Source: Candidatus Methanomethylophilaceae archaeon (lineage in GTDB: Archaea > Thermoplasmatota > Thermoplasmata > Methanomassiliicoccales > Methanomethylophilaceae). Taken from it: a stretch of DNA of 42,867 nucleotides. The DNA is taken from the NCBI GenBank assembly GCA_944322255.1, contig CALUOK010000018.1, forward strand, positions 1-42,867. The letters are read 5' to 3'. Made by a program: the position numbers and the translations under genes. The notes beneath the pieces are model-generated. The model was not told the origin of the DNA. It made no database searches and saw nothing but the letters and a program-made list of their open reading frames with translations. Positions 6,987-15,270 of the stretch are shown here, one piece after another; the stretch's first letter is position 1, and the number at the start of each line of letters is the position of its first letter.

Positions 6987-8590
6987 ACCCCCGACGCCAT
7001 TCTTTACGCATGGGACGCAAGGCCGTGATATGCGAATGCAGCTCCAACGGGACATTCCTCGTGGAGGACTGCAGGAACCTGGGTCTAGAACCAGTAGCCG
7101 TGTACCTCCCGATACCCGACGAGGACGACAGCCTCGTGGGCATGCTCAGGAGGTCGTCGGAGAAGGCCCTCGAGGGGGTCGAGGTCATACACGCCCCCGA
7201 CGCCGGGGAAGTAGCCCGGATGCTGTCCGGAAGCGACGTGGCCTGCGTCATCGCCGGCTCCGAGTTCGGGGTCCCCTGCGCTGACGAGCTGTCGAAGATC
7301 CTGGGTCTTCCAGGGAACGACCCATCCACCACACGCGACCGCACCGAGAAGCTGTGCATGCACCGGGCCCTGGAGAGGGCCGGACTGCGTTCCATCAGGA
7401 CGTCGCGTATCGACTCGGTGGAGGATCTGAAGCGCTTCTGGAAGGGCACCCCCGTGGTCCTGAAGCCCACCAGGTCCGGAGGCACCGTGGGATTCCACCT
7501 CTGCCGCACGCTGGAGGAGTGCTTCGAGGCTCTCGGGGAGATCGACGGGTCCGTGGACTGGGTCGGAGGCGGGGACAACGTCGCCATCGCCCAGGACTTC
7601 ATCGAGGGGCCCGAGTACATCGTCAACACGCTGTCCCGCGACGGCGTCCACAGGGTCACGGACATGTGGGCGTACCACAAGCAGAACGTCGGCATCGGGA
7701 TGGCCTACGACTGCGCCATGATCGTCACCGACCCGTCGCCGATAGAGGAGGCGGTGGCCTCCTATGCCGTAGACGTGCTCCGCGCCACCGGCATGGAGAA
7801 CGGACCCGCCCATGTCGAGATCAAGAGCGACAGGGAGGGGCCGGTGCTCATCGAGATCAACGCCAGGCCCATGGGCGGGGCCTTCACCAGGGAGTCCCTG
7901 GACCGCACCCTGGGACACCACATCACCGATCTGGCACTGAGGTCCGCCGTGGACCCCGGCTTCATATCGACGCTCCCGGAGGGGATACCGCCCCTGAGGG
8001 AGTTCATCCTGAAGGTCATGATAGTCCACGAGGACAGGTACGTGGACACCGGGCCGCTATACGAGGTGGTCAGGGGCTTCAGGAGCTTTAACAGGATCGT
8101 CTGCCCGTTCAGGCAGGGGGAGAGGGTCTTCGTCAGGAAGACGGAGGACCTGGAACTCTCGCCGGCCTCCGTGGAGCTCATCCAGCCCGACGGATGCTCG
8201 GCGATGGACGACTTCGCGCTGCTGTCCAACATGGAGAAGCGCTTCCCCGACCTCCTGTACGGGACCGACGCGACCTTCGAACCGTCTAGACGGGCGTCCA
8301 TCGAGGTTCCGGAGGACTTCGCGCTGCTGGACGACGACGGACTGCACCTGCCGGAGATACAGTGCCAGGGTCTGGCGGTTACCGTCACGCGGATGCCGCA
8401 GGACGAGTTCTACAGGACGCTGTACTCCGGGATCGCCTCGGTGCCGTCCGGAGGGAGGATCGTCGTGGACGGCTGCGTTGAGGACACGGTGCCCTACGGC
8501 AGGAGGGGGCTCAACGTGCTGCTCATGGTGGCCGGACTAGAGTTCGACCTGCTGGCGGACGACGGACCGCTGGTCGCCGTGAAGCCGTGA
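6983..8590 (+). CDS. ATP-grasp domain ligase, carboxylate-amine type
   Basis: About 535 residues. The ATP-grasp fold is seen in the order: N-terminal Rossmann-like strand (KAVICECSSNGTFLVED), the substrate domain, the ATP-binding lysine in VVLKPTRSGGTVG, and the metal-binding VLIEINARPMGG. This resembles carbamoyl-phosphate synthase/biotin carboxylase-like members and dipeptide ligases. A C-terminal extension of about 150 residues follows with no domain I recognise. The start at 6983 overlaps the MFS stop (ATGA) and has GAAGGG before it; ATG 7010 (MGRKAVICE) is an in-frame alternative that begins right at the first strand. The substrate is unknown. Pairing with an exporter is typical of small peptide or amino-acid conjugate pathways. 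Confidence 0.8.
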   Translation: MNPRRHSLRMGRKAVICECSSNGTFLVEDCRNLGLEPVAVYLPIPDEDDSLVGMLRRSSEKALEGVEVIHAPDAGEVARMLSGSDVACVIAGSEFGVPCADELSKILGLPGNDPSTTRDRTEKLCMHRALERAGLRSIRTSRIDSVEDLKRFWKGTPVVLKPTRSGGTVGFHLCRTLEECFEALGEIDGSVDWVGGGDNVAIAQDFIEGPEYIVNTLSRDGVHRVTDMWAYHKQNVGIGMAYDCAMIVTDPSPIEEAVASYAVDVLRATGMENGPAHVEIKSDREGPVLIEINARPMGGAFTRESLDRTLGHHITDLALRSAVDPGFISTLPEGIPPLREFILKVMIVHEDRYVDTGPLYEVVRGFRSFNRIVCPFRQGERVFVRKTEDLELSPASVELIQPDGCSAMDDFALLSNMEKRFPDLLYGTDATFEPSRRASIEVPEDFALLDDDGLHLPEIQCQGLAVTVTRMPQDEFYRTLYSGIASVPSGGRIVVDGCVEDTVPYGRRGLNVLLMVAGLEFDLLADDGPLVAVKP

Positions 8591-8610
8591 TGATCAAATC
8601 CAGGATTTCC

Positions 8611-8615
8611 AAAAA
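8611..8615 (-). terminator. T-run after tRNA-Ala
   Basis: Minus strand has TTTTT directly after the encoded CCA of tRNA-Ala, a simple archaeal termination signal. Confidence 0.4.
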
Positions 8616-8692
8616 TGGTGGACTGGGCGAGATTCGAACTCGCGACTTCTGGCTTGCAAAGCCAGCGATCTAACCAGCTGATCTACCAGCCC
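8616..8692 (-). tRNA. tRNA-Ala (UGC anticodon)
   Basis: Minus strand. Acceptor stem GGGCTGG/CCAGTCC contains the G3:U70 pair that identifies alanine tRNA. The anticodon arm is CTGGC-TTTGCAA-GCCAG with anticodon TGC, and the T arm is GCGAG-TTCGAAT-CTCGC. The discriminator A and the CCA end are encoded (8616-8619). No intron is seen. A TATA box lies about 28 bases upstream. Confidence 0.96.
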
Positions 8693-8719
8693 ACTAACCC
8701 TGCCGTAGATTGGTCTCTC

Positions 8720-8728
8720 TTATATACC
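8720..8728 (-). promoter_or_regulatory. TATA box of tRNA-Ala
   Basis: Minus strand GGTATATAAGAG, about 28 bases before the mature 5' end of the tRNA at 8692. Confidence 0.65.
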
Positions 8729-8729
8729 T

Positions 8730-8897
8730 TTCCCATCGGGTCCCGCCGATTCCCCACGCAGTGCTGGAACATCCAGAATCACACCGCCGTCTTGTCCATG
8801 CGTCTCGCGACTGGATGGATACGGACTCAAACGTCTACTTCCGACGATGAGTTCCGAACATGGACCGATTCCTTAAAGAACACGCGCGCATACGCCT
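8730..8897. other. Intergenic region between tRNA-Ala and the aro operon
   Basis: About 170 bases between divergent promoters. I see no coding frame with support and no clear RNA. A weaker TATA-like CCTTAAAGAA lies at 8871-8880 and could be a second promoter for the aro operon. Confidence 0.4.
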
Positions 8898-8898
8898 C

Positions 8899-8906
8899 CT
8901 ATATAC
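8899..8906 (+). promoter_or_regulatory. TATA box of the aro operon
   Basis: CTATATAC, with the expected transcription start near 8930. That gives a leader of about 60 bases, long for this genome, where many messages look leaderless. Confidence 0.55.
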
Positions 8907-8935
8907 ACGCGGGCGCACGCGAGGGCGGCGTCCTC

Positions 8936-8985
8936 CGCGACATGTTGAAATACAATGTCGCGTGTTAACATGTAGCACGGGGTGA
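8936..8985 (+). promoter_or_regulatory. aro leader with two mutually exclusive stem-loops before the ribosome binding site
   Basis: Arms CGCGACAT (8936-8943) and ATGTCGCG (8955-8962) can pair. ACATGTT (8940-8946) can instead pair with AACATGT (8967-8973). The two stems share bases 8940-8943, so only one can form. The Shine-Dalgarno sequence GGGGTGA (8979-8985) starts 5 bases after the second stem. This could be an attenuator or a regulator binding site; no ligand-binding class is recognised. Confidence 0.45.
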
Positions 8986-8990
8986 ACCCT

Positions 8991-9785
8991 ATGTTCGGAA
9001 AAAGCGTAAGAATCGAGAGGATAATGGACAGGAACACTGGAAACTGCGTCATCGTACCCATGGACCACGGCATCTCCGCTGGACCCATCGAGGGACTTAT
9101 AGACATGAAGAAGACGGTCGATGACGTCGCCAACGGCGGGGCCACGGCTGTGGTCATGCACAAGGGACTGATCCGTTACAGCCACCGTACCAGCGGTCAC
9201 GACATCGGTCTGATCCTCCACCTCTCCGCTTCCACCGACATAGGCGTGAACAAAAACAGCAAGGTGCTGGTCGCCACCGTGGAGGAGGCGCTCAAGGTGG
9301 GTGCCGACGCCGTCTCCGTGCACATCAACGTCGGAGCCGAGACCGAGCCGGAGATGCTCGCGGACCTCGGACAGGTCTCCAAGGAGTGCAACGAGTGGGG
9401 CATGCCCCTGCTCGTCATGGCGTACCCCCGCGGACCCACCATCAAGGACTCCTACGACCCCGCCGCCGTCGCGCACGCCGCCAGGGTCGCCACCGAGCTG
9501 GGCGCCGACATCGTCAAATGCAGCTACACCGGGGACATCGACTCCTTCAGGGAGATCGTGAAGGGCACCCTCGCCCCCGTCGTCATCGCCGGCGGACCCA
9601 AGATGAACTCCGACGACGACATCCTCCAGATGGTCTACGACTCCATCCAGGCCGGAGGCCACGGGGTGTCCATCGGAAGGAACGTCTTCCAGCACAGGAA
9701 CGTAGAGGGAATGACAAGGGCCATCTCCGACATCGTCCTCCGCGGATACACCGTGGAGGAGGCCAAGAAGGACAACCTGAGCTGA
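8991..9785 (+). CDS. aroA': 2-amino-3,7-dideoxy-D-threo-hept-6-ulosonate (ADH) synthase
   Basis: 264 residues. This DhnA-type class I aldolase joins L-aspartate semialdehyde with a 6-deoxy-5-ketofructose phosphate to make ADH, the first step of the archaeal shikimate route that replaces DAHP synthase. [13 protein letters not shown] at the start and [18 protein letters not shown] match the MJ0400 family. The probable Schiff-base lysine is in [11 protein letters not shown], and the phosphate site is near [11 protein letters not shown] 8991 is preferred to the in-frame GTG at 8982, because GGGGTGA ends 5 bases before the ATG and overlaps the GTG. It is the first gene of a seven-gene operon; the next gene follows after 5 bases. 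Confidence 0.93.
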   Translation: MFGKSVRIERIMDRNTGNCVIVPMDHGISAGPIEGLIDMKKTVDDVANGGATAVVMHKGLIRYSHRTSGHDIGLILHLSASTDIGVNKNSKVLVATVEEALKVGADAVSVHINVGAETEPEMLADLGQVSKECNEWGMPLLVMAYPRGPTIKDSYDPAAVAHAARVATELGADIVKCSYTGDIDSFREIVKGTLAPVVIAGGPKMNSDDDILQMVYDSIQAGGHGVSIGRNVFQHRNVEGMTRAISDIVLRGYTVEEAKKDNLS

Positions 9786-9790
9786 TCCCC

Positions 9791-10804
9791 ATGGACAAGG
9801 AGATATGGGTCAGGGCCGACGTGCCCGACAGCAAGGAGGAGCGCAAGAACCTCGTCCTCTCCGCACTGGAGAGCGGCATCGACACCGCCATCGTCAGGCC
9901 CGGGGACGAGGACTTCGCGGAGTTGGGGAAGGTCAAGCTGCTGGTCAACGACGGAGGGGTCCTCTCCGACGGCTACGAGATCGTGGAGCTGAGCACCCCC
10001 GAGGACCAGGACAGGGCCATGGCCATGGCCGGGAAGAAGACCGGGGTCATCCTCGACTCGTCCGACTGGACGATCATCCCCCTGGAGAACCTCATCGCCA
10101 AGTTCAGGAACTCCGGCACCAAGGTGCTGGCATGCGCCGCCGACAAGGAGCAGGCGAAGCTGTACATGCAGACCCTCGAGAAGGGCGTGGACGGCATCGT
10201 CGTCTCCACCAGGGACCCCAACGCCATCAGGGGCTTCGCCGGGATCGTCTCCGGCACCGCCGACGTCCAGCTCCAGGAGCTGGAGGTCCTCGAGGTCAGG
10301 AACATCGAGATGGGCGACCGCGTCTGCGTGGACACGGTGTCGCTCATGGTCCCCGGGGAGGGCATGCTCATCGGGTCCCAGGCGTCCTGCCTGTTTCTGG
10401 TGCAGTCCGAGAGCGAGGACAACGGGTACGTCGCGGCCAGGCCGTTCAGGGTCAACGCCGGCGCCGTGCACGCCTACGTCCTCGGACCCGAGGGCAGGAC
10501 CAGGTACCTGGGCGAGCTGAAGTCCGGCGAGCCCGTCGTGCTCGTCAACAGGGACGGGACCACCAGGCTCTCCGCGGTGGGCAGGTGCAAGATCGAGCAG
10601 AGGCCGCTGATCCTCATGACCGCCACCGACGGCCAGAGCACGTACTCCACCATCCTGCAGAACGCCGAGACCGTCAAGCTCGTCACCAAGGACGGCTCCA
10701 TCTCCGTGTCCTCCCTGAAGAAGGGAGACAGGGTCATGGCCAGGCTGGAGTCCGGCGGAAGGCACTTCGGCATGAAGATCGACGAGACCATCAGGGAGAT
10801 CTGA
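9791..10804 (+). CDS. aroB': 3-dehydroquinate synthase II
   Basis: 337 residues. It converts ADH to 3-dehydroquinate by NAD-dependent oxidative deamination and cyclisation, the second archaea-specific step (MJ1249 family, unrelated to bacterial AroB). Family blocks are KEIWVRADVPDSKEERK at the start, a long central GDRVCVDTVSLMVPGEGMLIGSQ, ARPFRVNAGAVHAYV, and the C-terminal RVMARLESGGRHFGM. The start ATG at 9791 is 5 bases after the previous stop; GAGCTGATC just upstream resembles the ribosome binding consensus. Its stop overlaps the next start (TGATG). Confidence 0.94.
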   Translation: MDKEIWVRADVPDSKEERKNLVLSALESGIDTAIVRPGDEDFAELGKVKLLVNDGGVLSDGYEIVELSTPEDQDRAMAMAGKKTGVILDSSDWTIIPLENLIAKFRNSGTKVLACAADKEQAKLYMQTLEKGVDGIVVSTRDPNAIRGFAGIVSGTADVQLQELEVLEVRNIEMGDRVCVDTVSLMVPGEGMLIGSQASCLFLVQSESEDNGYVAARPFRVNAGAVHAYVLGPEGRTRYLGELKSGEPVVLVNRDGTTRLSAVGRCKIEQRPLILMTATDGQSTYSTILQNAETVKLVTKDGSISVSSLKKGDRVMARLESGGRHFGMKIDETIREI

Positions 10805-12114
10805 TGAGGGTCTGCGCTTCGCTGAGCGGCGCGTCCGACATGGACTCCGCCATGGAGGCCGACATGGTCGAGGTCCGCCTCGACCTGCTCGGCTCCGTCC
10901 CCGACACCAGGGGCAAGGACACGCTGGTCACCTACAGGGACCCCGTGGACCTGTCGGTGCTGCCCGAGGGCTTCTCCGGCATGATAGACGTCGGGGAGCA
11001 GCCCAGACCGGCCACCGACCTCACCGTCGTGGGATCTTACCACGACTACGACGCCACCCCGGACGCGGACGGTATCGTCTCCAAACTCACGGCCATGGAC
11101 GCGGACATCCGCAAGGGCGCGTTCAGGGTCAACAGACTGGCCGACCTGGCCAGCATCCTCGACGCTTCCAAGAGGGTCCCGGGAAGGCACGTCCTCCTCG
11201 GGATGGGCGCCCTGGGCGCGGTCACCCGCATCAGGGCGGACGTCCTCGGCAACGAGTTCTCGTTCGGATACATCGGGGAGCCCACCGCACCCGGGCAGTT
11301 CAGCGTCCGCGAGATGCTGGAGCTGGGCGACGGATGCACCGTCCTCGGGATCCTGGGCAACCCGCTGGGGAAGAGCAAGTCCCCGGCGATGCAGAACGCG
11401 GCGCTCAGGGCGTCCGGCATCAGGGGGGTTTACCTCCCCTTCGAGACCCCGGACCTGGAGAGGGCCGCGGACGTCATCCGCGGGTACGGGATCCGCGGCG
11501 TTAACGTCACGATACCGTTCAAACAGGACATCATCGACCACCTGGACCGCGTCGACAGCGTCGCGGAGAGGATCGGTGCGGTGAACACCGTCGTGAACGA
11601 CGACGGGGTCCTGACAGGATACAACACCGACGTCGTCGGCATAGGATGCGCCCTGGACAGGGCCGGCATCGACGTGACCGACGGACGCGCGGTGGTCATG
11701 GGCTCGGGAGGCGCCGCGAGGGCGTGCCTCGAGTACCTCGCCTCGCGCAACTGCGAGGTCACCGTCGCCGCCAGGAACGAGGAGACCGGCAGGAGGCTGG
11801 CATCGGAGTTCGGACAGAAGTACAGGAGCCCCAGCTCCGTGTCCGTCAGGATGCACGACCTCCTGGTCAACTGCACCCCTGTCGGCATGTACTCCGACGG
11901 GCCCTACCCGATAGGCCTGGACGGGATAGACAGGGGGCTGGCCGTGTTCGACATGGTGTACGGCTCCGAGACCCCGCTGGTCAGGGCAGCCAGGGAGAAG
12001 GATTGCAGGGTCGCCTACGGAGCGGACATGCTCGCCGGCCAGGGCGCTGAATCCTTCAGGCTCTGGACCGGGATCGGGGACGCTTTCGGGATCATGAGGA
12101 GGGAACTTGAATGA
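10804..12114 (+). CDS. aroDE: Fused 3-dehydroquinate dehydratase-shikimate dehydrogenase
   Basis: 436 residues, two enzymes in one chain. Residues 1 to about 175 are a type I dehydroquinate dehydratase, with EVRLD near residue 22, H80 in SYHDY and probable Schiff-base K104 in RKGAFRVN. At about 175 residues it is shorter than the usual 220-250. From residue 180 (GNPLGKSKSPAMQN) on it is shikimate dehydrogenase, with catalytic K240 in NVTIPFKQ, D276 in YNTDVVG and the NADP loop GSGGAARA near 300. It converts dehydroquinate to dehydroshikimate and then shikimate. The fusion resembles plant and chlamydial AroDE and would channel dehydroshikimate. Overlaps: TGATG with aroB' and ATGA with aroK. 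Confidence 0.93.
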   Translation: MRVCASLSGASDMDSAMEADMVEVRLDLLGSVPDTRGKDTLVTYRDPVDLSVLPEGFSGMIDVGEQPRPATDLTVVGSYHDYDATPDADGIVSKLTAMDADIRKGAFRVNRLADLASILDASKRVPGRHVLLGMGALGAVTRIRADVLGNEFSFGYIGEPTAPGQFSVREMLELGDGCTVLGILGNPLGKSKSPAMQNAALRASGIRGVYLPFETPDLERAADVIRGYGIRGVNVTIPFKQDIIDHLDRVDSVAERIGAVNTVVNDDGVLTGYNTDVVGIGCALDRAGIDVTDGRAVVMGSGGAARACLEYLASRNCEVTVAARNEETGRRLASEFGQKYRSPSSVSVRMHDLLVNCTPVGMYSDGPYPIGLDGIDRGLAVFDMVYGSETPLVRAAREKDCRVAYGADMLAGQGAESFRLWTGIGDAFGIMRRELE

Positions 12115-12950
12115 TGGGGAAGGGAAGCTCCCACGGTTCGATCACAGTCATCAACGCCATGCCCTGCGGCATCGGCGCCACCATCGGCGTGGACCTCAAC
12201 ACCACCGCCACCTTCGAGGAGACTGACGGCAGGAGGTCCGTCACCATCCTGAACGACGCGTCGGAGGACAAGAACCTGGCGCGCGTCTGCGTCAGCCGCG
12301 CCTACGAGCACGCCGGCATGGAGGAGTCCGACGGCTGGAACCTGGTCACAGACTCGGAGATCCCCGTTTCCAGGGGCCTGAAGAGCTCCAGCTGCGCCTG
12401 CAACGCCATCCTCAGGGCGGTGTTCTCCGTCCTGGGCGTGGAGATGGACCCCGTGGACCTCATCAGGCTGGGCGTGGAGTGCGCCCGCGAGGCCAGGGTC
12501 ACCGTCACCGGGTCCTTCGACGACGCCTGCGGATGCGGGCTCGGGGGACTCGTCATGACCGACAACACGAAGGACGAGATCCTCGCACGCTCCGACATAG
12601 GGGACTACGATGTGGTCATCCACGTCCCGACATTCAAGATCAGGAAGACCGGGCTCCCGCTTGACAGGCTCAAGGCGGTGGCTCCGGAGATACAGAAGGC
12701 GATAGACATCGCCATGACCGACCCGTTCAGGGCCATGACCATGAACGGACGCATCATATCCGAGGCGTCGGAGGTGGACAACTCGCTGGCGGAGAAGGCC
12801 GTGTCCATGGGCGCCCTCGGCGCCGGCATGTCCGGCTCCGGACCCGCGGTCGCCATAGTGGTGGCCAGGGGCGACGGCGCCAGCTTCGCGAAGGACCTGG
12901 GCATCGCCCCCGAGGAGACCATCCTCACCAGGACGAGGTGCGGAGAATGA
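12111..12950 (+). CDS. aroK: Archaeal shikimate kinase, GHMP family
   Basis: 279 residues. It phosphorylates shikimate with ATP; this GHMP-kinase type is archaea-specific and unrelated to bacterial AroK. Visible are the N-terminal AMPCGIGATIGVDL, the phosphate loop SRGLKSSSCACNAIL near residue 90, DDACGCGLGG near residue 140 and the C-terminal ALGAGMSGSGPA. GAGGAGGGA (about 12096-12104) precedes ATG 12111; ATG 12114 is an alternative. It overlaps aroDE by 4 bases and aroA by 4 bases. Confidence 0.93.
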   Translation: MMGKGSSHGSITVINAMPCGIGATIGVDLNTTATFEETDGRRSVTILNDASEDKNLARVCVSRAYEHAGMEESDGWNLVTDSEIPVSRGLKSSSCACNAILRAVFSVLGVEMDPVDLIRLGVECAREARVTVTGSFDDACGCGLGGLVMTDNTKDEILARSDIGDYDVVIHVPTFKIRKTGLPLDRLKAVAPEIQKAIDIAMTDPFRAMTMNGRIISEASEVDNSLAEKAVSMGALGAGMSGSGPAVAIVVARGDGASFAKDLGIAPEETILTRTRCGE

Positions 12951-14320
12951 CCTCGATGGCCTTCAAGGGCGGCAGACTGGAGGGGAAGGTCTCCCCGCCG
13001 CCGTCCAAGAGCCACACCCACCGCGCGTTCTTCCTGGCGTCCATGGCCGACGGGACCTCGAAGGTCACCAACGCCCTGCTGTCCGCCGACACCAAGGCCA
13101 CCCTGGCCGCATGCAGGGCCATGGGAGCGGAGACATCCGAGCAGGACGGCGTTTGGACCATCGGCGGAGGGGACCTCCACACGCCGGGCCACGTGGACGC
13201 CGAGAACTCCGGCACCACCATGAGGATATTCGCCGGGATCTGCTCCATGTTCGACGGGGAGTCCACCATCACCGGGGACGAGTCCCTGAGGAAGAGGCCC
13301 ATGGGCCCCCTGCTGGCGGCCCTGGAGAGCACCGGCGCGGTATGCACCTCCAACGGCGGGCTCCCGCCAGTGACAGTGAAGGGACCTAACCACGGCGGAA
13401 AGGTCTCAATAGACGGGGGCGTCAGCTCCCAGTTCATAACATCCCTCCTGATGGTCTCCCCCATGCTGGAGAACGACTCCGAGGTCACCGTGGAGGGCAG
13501 CATGGTCTCCGCACCTTACCTCGACGTCACGGTGCACATGATGAGGCTGTTCGGTGCCTCCGCCGAGAGGGACGGCAACGTCTTCAGGATCAAAGGGGGC
13601 ACAGGATACAGGCCACACGACTACATGGTGCCAGCGGACTTCTCGTCAGCCGCGTTCCCGCTCGTAGCAGGGGCGCTGGGCGGCAGGGTCACCGTCACCG
13701 GCATGGACATGGACGATCCCCAGGGGGACAAGGCCATCGTGGACATCCTCAGGAAGGCGGGAGCCGACGTGTCCGTGGACGGGACCGAGATCACGGTCTC
13801 GAAATCAATCATCAGGGGATGCGATGTCGACATGGGCAACGTGCCCGACCTGTTCCCCATAGTGGCGGTGCTCCTCAGCACCGCCGAGGGCGACAGCCGC
13901 CTGTACGGCGCGCCCCAGCTGAAGTTCAAGGAGAGCAACAGGATCGAGACCGTGGTCAACATGATCAACGCCATCGGAGGTGACGCGGTCGCCACCGACG
14001 ACGGCTGCATCATCCACGGGAAGCCCAGGCTCAGGGGCGGTGCGATCGTCCACAAGGGCGACCACAGGATCATGATGTCCGCTGCGGTCGCATCGATCGT
14101 CTGCGACGGACCGGTCACCATGGACGACGTGGAGTGCTGCGCCGTCTCCTACCCCGGGTTCCCCGAGGCCATGGCCGCCATAGGCATGTCCGAGGAGGTG
14201 CTGCGATGTACACGACCGGGGAGAGGTTCAGATTCACATTGTTCGGCAAGAGCCACGGCCCCTGCGTCGGCGGCATCCTCGAAGGGGTCCCCGCGGGATT
14301 CCCGGTGGACACGGAGATGA
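12947..14320 (+). CDS. aroA: EPSP synthase with an out-of-family C-terminal tail
   Basis: 457 residues as read. It transfers enolpyruvate from PEP to shikimate 3-phosphate. Family marks: PPPSKSHTHRAFF, AENSGTTMR, GDESLRKRPM, DGGVSSQFITSLLM, KFKESNR and the final DHRIMMS. The family body ends near residue 419 (GMSEEVL). Codon 420 is CGA at 14204-14206, where a TGA would give the TGATG stop-start overlap seen elsewhere in this operon. Instead the frame runs 38 more residues, rich in R, S, P and A and unlike any EPSP synthase, across the first 115 bases of aroC. A stop-loss substitution is the simplest reading. ATG 12947 is chosen because GAGGTG lies 6 bases before it. Confidence 0.92.
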   Translation: MTSMAFKGGRLEGKVSPPPSKSHTHRAFFLASMADGTSKVTNALLSADTKATLAACRAMGAETSEQDGVWTIGGGDLHTPGHVDAENSGTTMRIFAGICSMFDGESTITGDESLRKRPMGPLLAALESTGAVCTSNGGLPPVTVKGPNHGGKVSIDGGVSSQFITSLLMVSPMLENDSEVTVEGSMVSAPYLDVTVHMMRLFGASAERDGNVFRIKGGTGYRPHDYMVPADFSSAAFPLVAGALGGRVTVTGMDMDDPQGDKAIVDILRKAGADVSVDGTEITVSKSIIRGCDVDMGNVPDLFPIVAVLLSTAEGDSRLYGAPQLKFKESNRIETVVNMINAIGGDAVATDDGCIIHGKPRLRGGAIVHKGDHRIMMSAAVASIVCDGPVTMDDVECCAVSYPGFPEAMAAIGMSEEVLRCTRPGRGSDSHCSARATAPASAASSKGSPRDSRWTRR

Positions 14321-15270
14321 TAGCCGCGGAGATGGCGCTCAGGAAACCAACCGGGAAGATCGGAACCCCCAGGAGGGAGAAGGACGAGGTCGAGCTCGTA
14401 CAGGGGGTCACCGACGGCAGGGCCGACGGACGTCCAATCCTGATCAGAATCGCCAACGGCGACACCGACGGCTCGAAGTACATGAAGTTCTACGACACAC
14501 CCCGCCCGGGACACGCGGACCTCCCAGCGCTCCTGAAGTTCCCGGACCACGACCTGCGCGGCAGCGGGCAGTTCTCCGGAAGGCTCACGGCGGCCATCGT
14601 CGCCGCCGGCGCCATCACCAAGCAGGTCATCGCCCGGGACGGCATACAGGTGGACGCCTTCACCAGGTCCGTGGGGGACGTGGCCGACACCGACATCCGC
14701 ACCCAGGCTGACGCCAGGAACTCCAGGGGGTTCGCCACCAGGGCCTGCGACGCGGTCCTGGACGACAGGATGCGCGCCTGCATAGAGTCGGCCGGCTCCG
14801 AGGGCGACAGCGTCGGAGGCGTGGTCGAATGCGTCATCACCGGACTCCCCATAGGGTTCGGCGGGATATGGTTCGACGCCCTGGACGCGGAGCTGGCCAA
14901 GGCCATGTTCGGGATCCCCGCCTGCAAGGGCGTGGAGTTCGGCGACGGCTTCGGCCTGGGCACCATGAGGGGCTCGGAGAGCAACGACGGCTACCGCTTC
15001 GACGACGGACGCATCGTCACCGAGAGCAACCATCTGGGCGGGATCGTCGGAGGCATGTGCGACGGGGCGCCGGTTGTTTTCCGCACAGTGTTCAAGGCCA
15101 CCCCGTCCATCGGGAAGCCCCAGGACACCGTCAACCTCCGCACGGAGGAGAACGACACCGTCGAGGTCACCGGGAGACACGACCCGTGCATCGTCCCCAG
15201 GGCCGTGGCGGTGGTCGAGGCGATGGCTGCGCTCACCGTAGCCGACCAGATAGCGAGGGGATACCGATGA
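14206..15270 (+). CDS. aroC: Chorismate synthase
   Basis: 354 residues. It converts EPSP to chorismate using reduced FMN. Signatures: GESHGP-like GKSHGPCVGGILEGVP near the N-terminus, RPGHADLP, SGRLTAAIVAAGAI, GFGGIWFDALDAELAKAMF and NHLGGIVGGMCDGAP. Length is normal. GGAGGTG (14194-14200) is 5 bases before ATG 14206, so initiation is independent even though the aroA frame continues across its first 115 bases. Its stop overlaps the next gene (ATGA at 15267-15270). Confidence 0.95.
   Translation: MYTTGERFRFTLFGKSHGPCVGGILEGVPAGFPVDTEMIAAEMALRKPTGKIGTPRREKDEVELVQGVTDGRADGRPILIRIANGDTDGSKYMKFYDTPRPGHADLPALLKFPDHDLRGSGQFSGRLTAAIVAAGAITKQVIARDGIQVDAFTRSVGDVADTDIRTQADARNSRGFATRACDAVLDDRMRACIESAGSEGDSVGGVVECVITGLPIGFGGIWFDALDAELAKAMFGIPACKGVEFGDGFGLGTMRGSESNDGYRFDDGRIVTESNHLGGIVGGMCDGAPVVFRTVFKATPSIGKPQDTVNLRTEENDTVEVTGRHDPCIVPRAVAVVEAMAALTVADQIARGYR

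Noticed and set aside
8615-8968. 117-codon plus-strand frame across tRNA-Ala
   Set aside because: It begins inside the complement of a tRNA gene, and the translation has no family features.
14206-14320. A true aroA-aroC fusion or programmed frameshift
   Set aside because: aroC has its own Shine-Dalgarno sequence and ATG, the aroA tail stays in a different frame to its stop at 14320, and no slippery sequence is evident.
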